A DNA stretch of 12,176 nucleotides from Carex sylvatica. Lineage: Eukaryota; Streptophyta; Magnoliopsida; Poales; Cyperaceae. The notes below the pieces were generated by a model. It searched no databases, had not been told where the DNA came from, and saw only the letters and a list, made by a program, of their open reading frames with translations. Each line of letters opens with the position of its first letter. The first letter of the stretch is position 1. The position numbers and the translations under genes were made by a program. Below, one piece after another: positions 1 to 7,179 of this stretch. Location of the stretch: positions 1-12,176 of the forward strand of contig CAXKVR010000564.1 of assembly GCA_964058845.1 (NCBI GenBank), read 5' to 3'.

Positions 1-10
1 TGTAATGCAG

Positions 11-1875
11 GAGCCACTGATTTACATAGCACCACCACCGACATTTAACCACCTAATGATTATGGTCATGATTTTAGACCCGTTGAAGCAGCACTTGAAT
101 GCTATGCTTTACTTGTTTCAGAATGTTCCAAAACTACAGAAACTCATAGTTTTGGTTAGTACAAATTAAACCTTTTAATTTACTTATCCTTCTTTTATAT
201 ATATACAGACATGTCTATGTTTTGGACAAGATGAACATTTTGGACCAGTTATTTGGACTTTGAATCCATCGATTTATAGTTCAATGTACAAAAATACCTA
301 TACATTGCAACGTATCGTAGCTCATTTCTCTCTCTCTATATATATATGTATATATACATACATATACATATATAGATAGAGAGAGAGAGAGAGAGAGTAG
401 AACGAGGGTGTTCTTACGTTCATCAAATTCCTTTGTGAACTCAACTCTAAAATCTATCGAATTGATTTCAAAATATGAATCCAAACTGTTGAAATCGTTC
501 TATCTTATGAGTGATGTATCTATATGTAAAAATTAAAAAAAGTTTAAATTAATTTTGTATAGCGTCAAGTGGTCAAAACGTGTCCAAAAAATGAATGCAT
601 TAAAATTAATTTATAAACCTTCTAATTTTGACCACTTGACTTTATACTAAATCAATTCAAAACTTCACAATTTTCACATGTAAACACATCACTCATAAGG
701 TAGAAGGATTTCAACTGTTTGAATTCATCGTTTGAAGCAAATTCCATAGATTTTAGAGTTGAGTTCACCAAGAGGCTTGGTGAACTTAAGAATACTCTAG
801 TTTACATATATATAGAGGTTGGCTACTATGCTTATATAAGCATATCCCCACATATGCTTATAACTCATTTTTGTGTTTTCAATGTCCAAATGGTCGATCG
901 GAACCGTTCATATTGTTCTCCATATTAATATGTGCTTGGAGACTAAATTTTATATTTTTCTGAATTTTTTTACTATTTATTAAGCCACTTTGAAAATCGT
1001 TGATCCAACGGTGGCTTAACAAAACAGTAAAATCAGAAGCCACCGTTGAATATTGAAAACACAAAAATGAGTTATAAGCATATGTGGGGATATGCTTATA
1101 TAAGCATAGTAGCCAGCCTCTATATATATATATATATATATAGGTTGGTTAAGCTCAAAACATTTTTTTTCTAGCCTCTGGAACAAACGACTCGTTTTTT
1201 CAATTTTAATAGTCCAAACAGTCGATCCAAACCGTTAGATGTTCAATCTCTATTAAAATGCGCTTAAAGACCAAATTTTATATTTTTTGGAATTTTTTTA
1301 CTATTTATTAAGATGGTTTGAAAATCGCTATTTTAATTAAAAACATTGAAAAACAACAATTTTCAAACCATCTTAATAAATAATAAAAAAAACTCCCAAA
1401 AAATATAAAATTTGGACTCCAATCACATTTTAATATAGATTGAATATCTAACGGTTTGGATCAACTATTTGGACTTTGAAAATTGAAAAACCGAGTCGTT
1501 TGTTCCGGAGGCTAGGAAAAATCTGCTATTTATTATTCTAAGATTCGTACTTGGCTCCTATTGCAGCTCCAGCCAGTTAAACCTTCATCCTATTCAAGTG
1601 TTTACAAGCAAGTTGAAAGCCATAAAGATGGATTGTTTGGAAACCTCCGGGATGTTAATATCACTCCTAATATTGGTTCAGAGTCAGTGCTCGAATTTAC
1701 TAATTTTATTCTAACCAGTGCACCAGTGCTGGAAAGGCTGACTATAACAGGCCAGATCGAAGATTATGTCGCTTCTAAACTAAAAAAACATAAAAATCTG
1801 TCTAAGATGGCTGAAGTCATATTCGACGAATCCTGTTTTAAAGGCGAGGATGAGTTTCATGGTTTTTGCTTATAA
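11..1875 (+). CDS. F-box/FBD/LRR-type protein, 3' part (last two exons)
   Basis: This is the C-terminal part of a plant F-box/FBD/LRR-repeat protein, a family of presumed substrate-recognition subunits of SCF (Skp1-Cullin-F-box) ubiquitin ligases. Two exons are visible: 11-154 (48 codons) and 1567-1875 (102 codons plus TAA). The first follows an acceptor-like TGTAATGCAG, but its frame is also open to the window edge, so its left end is a best guess. The donor GTTAGT at 155 and acceptor TTGCAG ending at 1566 join in phase 0. Exon 1 encodes a leucine-rich stretch containing FNHLM and FQNVPKLQKLIVL. Exon 2 encodes LFGNLRDVNI and LEFTNFILTSAPVLERLTI, which match the usual FBD order (a 'F..L..V.I' strand, then 'F..F.L..APVLE.L.I'), and ends about 40 residues later, normal for the family. 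The F-box lies off the left edge. The separating intron is packed with fold-back transposons. Family call firm; function of this member unknown. Confidence 0.85.
328..398. repeat. Palindromic microsatellite (CT)n(TA)n...(TA)n(GA)n
   Basis: A CT run passes into TA/TG-TA runs and then into a GA run, so the tract is an imperfect inverted repeat of simple-sequence DNA centred near 355-360. It abuts the left arm of fold-back element A and may be its expanded terminal or flanking sequence. Confidence 0.7.
395..805. mobile_element. Fold-back MITE A (~411 bp, near full-length palindrome)
   Basis: The left arm (about 395-580) and right arm (about 625-805) are imperfect reverse complements over nearly the whole element. 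Landmarks that pair: GAACTCAACTCTAAAATCTA (434-453) with TAGATTTTAGAGTTGAGTTC (748-767), TTATGAGTGATGTA with CATCACTCATAA, and GTCAAGTGGTCAAAA (563-577) with TTTTGACCACTTGAC (627-641). The apparent reading frames on opposite strands near its two ends encode similar peptides only because the arms are inverted copies. The ends lie in TA/GA simple repeats, so no target duplication can be assigned. No transposase is encoded. The superfamily is not clear. Confidence 0.75.
815..1120. mobile_element. MITE B (306 bp, 69-bp TIRs with one mismatch)
   Basis: Terminal inverted repeats occupy 815-883 and 1052-1120 and match at 68 of 69 bases, differing only at the fifth base (GAGGTTGG against GAGGCTGG). 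They contain the self-complementary ATGCTTATATAAGCAT. The element is flanked by TATATATA on both sides, compatible with an 8-bp target duplication but ambiguous because the DNA is a TA run. The interior on the left (884-986) carries the ~102-bp core shared with elements C and D. The right arm lacks it, so B looks like an internally deleted derivative. The GAGGTTGGCT ends resemble those of D, whose 10-bp duplication suggests a Mutator-type origin. Non-coding. Confidence 0.85.
1121..1142. repeat. (TA)n microsatellite between MITEs B and C
   Basis: An uninterrupted run of about 11 TA dinucleotides lies directly between the right end of element B and the left end of element C. It is the shared insertion target or an expanded target duplication. 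Confidence 0.8.
1142..1520. mobile_element. Fold-back MITE C (~380 bp)
   Basis: Two long arms pair from CTAGCCTCTGGAACAAACGA (1171-1190) with its near complement ending at GGAGGCTAG (1507-1515), through to AAGATGGTTTGAAAAT (from 1310) with ATTTTCAAACCATCTT (to 1374), around a short centre near 1343. Both arms carry the core shared with B and D (left copy 1212-1312). The left end AGGTTGGTTAAGC resembles the GAGGTTGGCT tip of B, but the right side lacks a matching tip beyond about 1516, so the right terminus seems truncated or diverged. No target duplication can be fixed. It ends about 45 bp before the splice acceptor of the host intron. Confidence 0.75.
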
Positions 1876-2008
1876 TTATGCTTGACATTGTTGTGTTATC
1901 TTTCTTTACTGATATTTTACTTCTATACTGTTTATGATAATGTTGTTACTAATAATAAATCTTTTCATTAGTTTAACCATTGAAAGAGAAAACTCTAACT
2001 TTCTTTTT
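1876..2008 (+). other. 3' UTR / downstream flank of F-box gene
   Basis: AT-rich sequence after the TAA stop. An AATAAA hexamer at 1954-1959, about 80 bp past the stop and preceded by T-rich sequence, is a good candidate polyadenylation signal. The 195-bp interspersed repeat begins directly afterwards. Confidence 0.5.
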
Positions 2009-2203
2009 TATGTCCATATTGGCACATTTTTTTTTTTATTGGAGATAGAGCACCAAGAAAGATTTTGAGTCAATCAATTAAACAAGTGTCATTAAACAAA
2101 CATTTTGTTATAAAGCAATTTTAGTAATTTAACAACTGTAATACGTCCCAGCAATTATGTTAGCATTTGACCAAACTTTTATATATTATGAATTTAATCC
2201 AGA
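2009..2203. repeat. Interspersed direct repeat, copy 1 (195 bp)
   Basis: Begins TATGTCCATATTGGCAC, contains a T11 run and GGAGATAGAGCACCAAGAAA, and ends near AATTTAATCCAGA. A second copy in the same orientation lies at 9007-9204, about 95% identical: roughly eight or nine base differences plus T-run length. No terminal inverted repeat, coding potential or tRNA-like box was seen, so the class is undetermined. Confidence 0.85.
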
Positions 2204-2206
2204 CTA

Positions 2207-2470
2207 CCTCGGTTTTTTTTATTAATACCGCAGTTTAAATTAATTGCTTTAAATACTTTGGTTTATTTCTTAATATACCGGTTTATTTTTTAACATACTT
2301 CGATTTATTATAAAACAATTGCTTTAAATAAAAAAAATAATATAGTTCGGTTTGAACTGAAAAAACCGAAATAAAACCTTAGCTTAGTTCGATTTGATTC
2401 GGTTCTATTTTTGAAACCGAATTATAACTTTAGTTTGCCTAGTTCGGTTCGGTTGAAACCGATACTCGGC
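2207..2470. repeat. AT-rich repeat with CGGTTT/AAACCG motifs
   Basis: AT-rich tract with many CGGTTT, TTCGGTT, AAACCG and ACCGAA words on both strands, and a repeated AATTGCTTTAAAT at about 2239 and 2316. Such CGGTTCGGTT-type fold-back sequences are common decayed hAT-like repeats in plants. Ends are not defined here. Confidence 0.5.
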
Positions 2471-2526
2471 TGGCTCTCCTCTTTATTTGGGGTGTGACAA
2501 TAAGAATAAGAAGTGAATGAACGGAC

Positions 2527-2729
2527 TGGGCTGCGGGGCGAACTGTAAAAATATTTGGTCCGCCAGGATAGGATAATTTGAAATTTCAGAACGAAAAGAG
2601 TAATTTCCAATTTCGAGAATAGAGCATCTGTTCACATCTGGGCTTTTGTGAGTCCGCCTATAGTAACCGATGTCCCCGTGATATGAACTTGCTTGTCGAT
2701 TAAAAACATGAAAGAGGCTTTAGTGGGCC
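2527..2729 (+). promoter_or_regulatory. TGGGCY (site II) motifs upstream of the coiled-coil gene
   Basis: TGGGCT at 2527-2532 and 2639-2644, and TGGGCC at 2724-2729. TGGGCY 'site II' elements are bound by TCP transcription factors and often accompany telo-boxes in promoters of plant growth and housekeeping genes. Binding here is inference from motif and position. Confidence 0.45.
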
Positions 2730-2784
2730 TTGGGGCAAACCCAAAATTAATCACCACATCTCTTGGTCCAACATTGCGCATTAC

Positions 2785-2870
2785 CTAAATCATGGACAGT
2801 TCTTTTAACCTGATACGAATCTTAAAACTTAACTAAATCAGGACCGTTCTTTTCATCTGGTACGAGTCTT
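2785..2870. repeat. Degenerate tandem duplication in promoter (2 x ~39 bp)
   Basis: CTAAATCATGGACAGTTCTT... at 2785-2823 recurs in diverged form as CTAAATCAGGACCGTTCTT... at 2833-2870, with a 48-bp period. It lies between the TGGGCY motifs and the telo-box of the downstream gene. Confidence 0.6.
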
Positions 2871-2886
2871 TGTTACCCCGCCCGTC

Positions 2887-2972
2887 ACCTCTCACTCTCA
2901 CTCTCACTCGCACTCGCACTTACAGTCTCTTCCTCTCCCCCTCCCTAACCCTAACCCTAACCAATCCCTAAT
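2887..2972 (+). promoter_or_regulatory. Pyrimidine-rich leader and telo-box
   Basis: A (ACTCTC)3(ACTCGC)2-like CT tract at about 2889-2920 and further CT-rich sequence run into three CCTAACC-type units at about 2943-2963, giving ACCCTAA telo-box motifs 10-35 bp before the ATG. In plants this combination marks the transcription start region of genes tied to cell growth and translation. No clear TATA box is seen. Confidence 0.6.
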
Positions 2973-2979
2973 ATCCAAA

Positions 2980-3964
2980 ATGGATCCCCAAAATCCTCCC
3001 AAGAAACTACAAAATCTTATCCATCGTGATGAAGCGACTGCTTCTGAATCTTCACCTGTGACGCTGACGCCTACCCAAATCAGTAAACTGCAGGATACGG
3101 TCGACACCCTGACTGAATTTCTTACTGTAAGTCATTCACGAAGAATCATTCTCCTGTTGAACTTTCTAATCCTCCCTAATTTGAAATCCCGGTTAGACAC
3201 TGAAAGTGTATATTGTCTTAAGTCTTAACACTAATTAGTATATTTCCAAAAGCCCAGGAACTTAAATTTTCTCTGGTAAATATTTCAGGCCACTGGAACA
3301 AAAACCAAACCTAGGATAGCACAAGGCAGTGCCAGAAAACTGTGAAAGTGCTCCTAATTGGTTTTAGCTTACATGTCTTTTCAATCTTGCTCACCTTTTG
3401 GATTGATATTACTTCTAATTGCCGAGTTTAACCTTTGAAGCTACACACTGCATGTATAGATTTTTTTTGCATTGTACCTTACCTTTTTTTTTCCCGAGGT
3501 TACAATCAGTAACAATGAACAGTAACAATGAACAATATGCACAGGGGGGACGTAGTTCGTATTACATTTTTTTTTTTATTCTAGTTTTACATACTGGTTT
3601 TATTTCTAATTGCAAGTAGGTCTTTGGTAAATTTTTATATTCTGCAACTTACTTATTAGACGAAATCTTAGATATTGTAGCCTTGCATTTAATTTTCTAA
3701 ATTTTAAATTTTATTGCAGTGATTTGCTCCATGATATTCTAAAAGTTATTCGTGTTTTTATTGCAGGTTGAAGAAGGGAAAACAAAGAAATTGTTGTCGG
3801 AGTATAAAGATCTAGAGAGCCTACGTTCCAGTGAAAGGAAGTTGCATTTGGAACAAATCAAAAACCTTAAAGAGGAGAATGCTAGGCTGCTGTCAAGCGT
3901 TGATAAGATAGAAGGTCTCCTCAAAGAAATGATGGATGTTGCTAAAGAGATGAAGAAAGATTGA
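2980..3964 (+). CDS. Small coiled-coil protein, two exons, function unknown
   Basis: Complete gene: exon 1 2980-3126 (49 codons), intron 3127-3766 (GTAAGT...TTGCAG), exon 2 3767-3964 (65 codons plus TGA). The junction is in phase 0 and gives a 114-residue protein. The ATG sits in a good plant context (CAAAATGG). Residues 1-30 are polar and probably disordered. From about residue 31 (LTPTQISKLQDTVDTLTEFL) the sequence is helical, and residues ~55-110 form a charged heptad-like coiled coil, including LHLEQIKNLKEENARLLSSV and IEGLLKEMMDVAKEM. There is no signal peptide or membrane segment, so it is probably cytosolic or nuclear and works as a dimer or in a complex. I do not recognise the family. 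The intron contains a second acceptor-like site and a possible cryptic exon (see separate entries). Structure confident; role unknown. Confidence 0.8.
3289..3345 (+). other. Possible alternative terminal exon inside the intron
   Basis: An acceptor-like TATTTCAG ends at 3288. Reading on in phase 0 from exon 1 of the coiled-coil gene gives 18 codons (ATGTKTKPRIAQGSARKL) before a TGA at 3343-3345. If used, it would produce a 67-residue form without the coiled coil. There is no transcript evidence, and chance is a fair alternative. Confidence 0.25.
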
Positions 3965-4489
3965 AATGGGTGCTGCTTCATTTGTGTTGTTATGAGCAGA
4001 TGAGGATTTATGGCTTTGATCATATCATATGTTTTCTTTAGCACTTATGGGATTTGTTTTGTTTAGGATAAATACAGTTTTGTTAACTAAGCATGTGGGG
4101 TTCATGTTCAAGTAGGACCACCATGTTGCATCTGATTGGAATATGGCATGTGTGGATAATGATTTGTTATGTTTTGTTATGCCACATCAGCGCACGCTCG
4201 CTGACATGTCAGTCCGAGGTTAATTAGGAGAATTTACTTTACGAAATTGCTCTCTCTTTTCAGGAAAATGATTGCCTATATAGAGGGATCTGATCTGTAG
4301 AACCTTTTTCATGTTTTTGCTATTATCAAAATGTGATTTCTCAGTTAGAGAATCCATATCGCTGTTTCTCGTTATCTTACCTTTTTCTCAGAATTGCTTG
4401 TTTCTGTTATTAGAAGTCGTACTTTGGTTTCCTCCCATTGACAGAACTACTTGTATGTTGTCCACTCCCAACACACGGTGTCTCACTGG
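3965..4489. other. 3' UTR and intergenic sequence
   Basis: The 3' UTR of the coiled-coil gene probably extends to around 4070-4110, though only a weak GGATAAATA signal (about 4067) is seen. Beyond it are a 12-bp palindrome CTGACATGTCAG (about 4201-4212), a TATA-like CCTATATAGA (about 4272-4281) with no gene clearly attached, and T-rich sequence without supported coding content. Confidence 0.4.
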
Positions 4490-4682
4490 TATGGACTGGA
4501 ATAGGCTGAAACATGGTAGCACAAAAAAGTTCAAATAATTACACATTCAAAATTGTATGTCGCTTCCAAGGATTATGGTGCCAGCCTAGGAGGATATTAG
4601 CATGGTATCCTTCCGAGTGGTACAACAAACTAAAGGCCTTTATATAACACTGGCAAGCCATACCGGTCCGCACCGCGGTAGT
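4490..4682. repeat. Direct repeat pair, left copy (193 bp)
   Basis: Begins TATGGACTGGAATAGGCTGA and ends ACCGCGGTAGT. It matches 5086-5279 at nearly every base; the only differences are around CCGAGTGG against CCAGAATGG. It contains a TATA-like TTTATATAAC and a GC-rich end (CCGGTCCGCACCGCGG). The two copies lie 596-597 bp apart in the same orientation. Confidence 0.9.
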
Positions 4683-5085
4683 ACAATGTTGACATAGTTG
4701 TGGAACAAATAAATTGAAAAAGGAGCATTTTCTCTGTTACTGGAAATTGCACCACATGTCATATTTAACCCAAAGGAAAACTAAAGTTTAAGTCACCGGG
4801 CTCTTTAAAATCTGACTCTAGCGGGAGCAACCATGCAATAGAACAATCGAAGAATTGCTTTGAAACACCAACTCAGCGACCTATCCAGCCAACCAATGAT
4901 GTGAAACCCAACAATGCTATATATGGAACCAGTTATTGACATCTCTGACTCGGGTCTCCACGGATGCCTTATGAAAGTAAAATGGGATGGTACTTCATGG
5001 ACCCAAAGGAAATGCAGCAAGGTCCCTTCTCCATCAACCATCTGCGCTTGGGAACAAAATTGTATGTCGCTTGGGAACAAAATTG
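4683..5085. other. Spacer between the direct repeats
   Basis: About 400 bp of unique sequence between the two repeat copies. Most of it has no recognisable content. Its right part carries a GYF-like peptide fragment (4949-5050) and a 23-bp tandem duplication (5046-5089). There is no tRNA primer-binding site after the left copy and no purine tract before the right copy. Confidence 0.5.
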
Positions 5086-5134
5086 TATGGACTGGAATAG
5101 GCTGAAACATGGTAGCACAAAAAAGTTCAAATAA
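4949..5134 (+). pseudogene. GYF-domain-like coding fragment
   Basis: The frame starting after a stop at 4946-4948 contains GWYFMDPKEMQQGPFSINHL (4985-5044). It resembles the start of GYF domains, which bind proline-rich peptides and have the pattern W.Y.DP....QGPF....L. The resemblance stops after about residue 30. The frame then runs through the 23-bp tandem duplication into the right direct repeat and ends at TAA 5132-5134. No start codon context, upstream exon or rest of the domain was found, so it looks like a captured or decayed exon piece. It could also be one exon of a gene I cannot reconstruct. The match is by eye only. Confidence 0.35.
5046..5089. repeat. 23-bp tandem duplication
   Basis: GCTTGGGAACAAAATTGTATG occurs at 5046-5066 and again at 5069-5089, separated by TC (23-bp period). 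Its CAAAATTGTATG word also occurs in both flanking direct repeats at 4548 and 5144. Confidence 0.85.
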
Positions 5135-5279
5135 TTACACATTCAAAATTGTATGTCGCTTCCAAGGATTATGGTGCCAGCCTAGGAGGATATTAGCATG
5201 GTATCCTTCCAGAATGGTACAACAAACTAAAGGCCTTTATATAACACTGGCAAGCCATACCGGTCCGCACCGCGGTAGT
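5086..5279. repeat. Direct repeat pair, right copy (194 bp)
   Basis: Second copy of the 4490-4682 repeat, about 98% identical. It joins the 23-bp tandem duplication on its left through the shared word TATGG, suggesting microhomology at the breakpoint. Confidence 0.9.
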
Positions 5280-5847
5280 GCAAATGTGCTGCCTAAAGAT
5301 GACTTACCTAATGCGAGTTGATTTTTTTGTTTTGTATTAGTTAGGAGGTTTAGATAGAAGAGTCGATGCTTGTGATGTGTTGTCCCTGTATGGTGTTGAA
5401 TGAATCGGCCAAATTCTTTTTCTACAAGGGAAACAATTAATCTGTTCTAACAGAAGTTAGTGGTCTTAATTTGCAATTCTGCAATAATATCAGTAAAGTA
5501 TAATTGATTAAAATTCTCTTTTTTTATTTTATATGGTTGTGATAATTCATTTTTGGTGGTCAACGCTTGTTCCAAATGTAAAAACAGATTTCATGGTCTA
5601 TATCGTTTAACAGTTCCCAGTTTATACTGATTCAATCAGAATTCACAATTTGATAATCAGCTTATACTAAGGTGAAGTTGCTGGTATCTAGAATGGAATA
5701 GGGACTTGCCATCTAAGAGCACGTTTATTTTTGCATATGGCAAAAGATATCTTATCATACTTGCAAATTTGACAACTATCGTGTGAAAAATATCAAATCT
5801 TTGTTGTTGCCATTTACTCCAATTTTTATTTATTTATGCATTCATAT
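5280..5847. other. Intergenic, no supported gene
   Basis: AT-rich sequence between the direct-repeat block and the nested transposon stack. I see no exon with plausible splice sites, no RNA gene and no terminal repeats. Confidence 0.5.
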
Positions 5848-5891
5848 TTAATATATAGAGATGGACTTGGTGAGCTATAGCTCATCAAGCG

Positions 5892-6784
5892 TTTGTACTC
5901 AGTGGCGAGGCTAGTGTGTTATAGGAGTAGGCAAATGCCTATCTCTGGAAACACCAGCGCACCTGAGACCTGGAATTATATCTATCGTTTGATATATAAT
6001 TAACAATTCAGATTCTATGCCTACTCTTGAAAACATAAGTGCACTTGAGACCTGAAATTTTATTTATATCGTTGGATATATAATTAACGGTTCAGATTCT
6101 ATCAGAACCGACAGCCACACTATTGGAGATGTGCAGGATCTGAAAAAGTGGATTTGGAATTTTAATTGACTTGTTTTTTCTTGCGTGGACACTATCTACA
6201 ATCAATCTCCTCAAAATTCCCTTTTTAGTACTAGAACTGAGTGGTCCCTTTAGTAGAGCGGTGCACATGATAAGAAGAACTATTCTATGAACTTAAATTT
6301 GCTTATTTATAAGAAGTTGTAGCTGATTGGGCAAGATCTTTTCACTACAAATGGTCCCGGCTATATTTGCCCTCTAAAGTTTCATATTTGTATATACTTG
6401 TACACATTTTAAAATTCTAATGCAATCATAGTGGAGGCTTAATATATCAATAAATATCAAACTATTAATCAACACATAAATGTTTTTAAATAGAAGGCTT
6501 AATGAGAGCACATCTATATAATATAGATATCAAGCTTGAAACTTTGATATTTGTAGTCCATCTATAATACTCTCAACAATTAATGCTTTGCTTATGGGCT
6601 ATGTTGTAGGGATACATATACGGGCATCATATCAAATATGATACGGGATACAATGATACGATAATTTTCAACACAATACGGGTATCGGGCGATACAAGTA
6701 TATATGTTGAATTTTTTATTTTTTTGCAACTATATATATTTGCCTACCTCTGACAAAATTTATGGCTTCGCCACTGTTTGTACT
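5892..6784. mobile_element. Non-autonomous hAT element 1 (877 bp, 8-bp TSD)
   Basis: The element 5900-6776 begins CAGTGGCGAGGC and ends GGCTTCGCCACTG, the CAGTGGCG-type terminus common in plant hAT transposons. It is bounded by exact 8-bp duplications TTTGTACT (5892-5899 and 6777-6784), the length hAT transposases make. Subterminal GTAGGCAAAT is also inverted at the right end (ATTTGCCTAC). The interior encodes no transposase, so it depends on an autonomous relative. It contains a degenerate ~83-bp tandem duplication (5936-6101) and a GATACGGG-rich patch (about 6610-6700). It sits inside MITE D and is therefore younger than D's insertion. Confidence 0.92.
5936..6101. repeat. Degenerate ~83-bp tandem duplication inside hAT 1
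   Basis: TGCCTA(T/C)CTCT-GAAAACA...GCACCTGAGACCTGGAATT...AATTCAGATTCTA occupies 5936-6017 and repeats with scattered changes at 6018-6101. Both units contain GATATATAATTAAC and CAGATTCTA. Confidence 0.8.
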
Positions 6785-7179
6785 CCACGTCGTATTTTTA
6801 TTTTGAAAGTCCAAACGACCTATCCGAACCGTTAGATGTGATCTCTATATTGAAATGTGCTTGGAGACCAAATTTTATATTTTTTGGAATTTGTTTACTA
6901 TTTATTAAGCATTTTTTGAAATTGCTGTTTCGCTGTGAACAGTAAAAACAGTAAAAACAGTAAAATTTTGTGGACCATCGGATCAGCAATTTTAAAAAAT
7001 GCTTAATAAATAGTAAAAAAATTTCAAAAAATGTAAAATTTGGTCTTCAAGCATATTTCAATATGAAAAACAAGATTAACGGTTCGGATCGGTTGTTTGA
7101 ATTTTTAAAATGGTTAAAATGAGCCATGACTCACCAATACGAAATAAGTCATGGCTCATTTTAGCCCAACTCTTAATAT

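Larger units (their letters stand above)
155..1566 (+). other. Intron (1412 bp) filled with fold-back elements
   Basis: Intron of the left F-box/FBD gene, bounded by GTTAGT and TTGCAG and leaving both exons in phase 0. About 1.1 kb of it is three adjacent palindromic elements (395-805, 815-1120, 1142-1520), separated only by TA runs. A short fragment at 240-264 matches the right arm of the third element at 22 of 25 bases, so an older relative was probably present too. Without the insertions the intron would be about 300 bp. Confidence 0.75.

Noticed and set aside
281..928. Two similar open frames on opposite strands (281-484 minus and 719-928 plus) that look like a conserved peptide pair
   Set aside because: They are the inverted arms of fold-back element A read on both strands. 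The similarity is that of the DNA repeat, not of a gene family.
2943..2972. Interstitial telomere sequence (CCCTAA units)
   Set aside because: Only about three units lie immediately before an ATG with a CT-rich leader, which fits a promoter telo-box better than a telomere relic.
4492..5282. A terminal-repeat retrotransposon in miniature (TRIM)
   Set aside because: The repeats can be framed as TG...CA, but there is no tRNA-complementary site after the left copy, no purine tract before the right copy and no target duplication. It is kept as an open question, not annotated as one.
879..6989. Similar minus-strand peptides at 879-1064 and 6798-6989 (shared NGSDR and KNIKF words)
   Set aside because: They come from the core shared by MITEs B and D. 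There is no start context, splice signal or other coding evidence.
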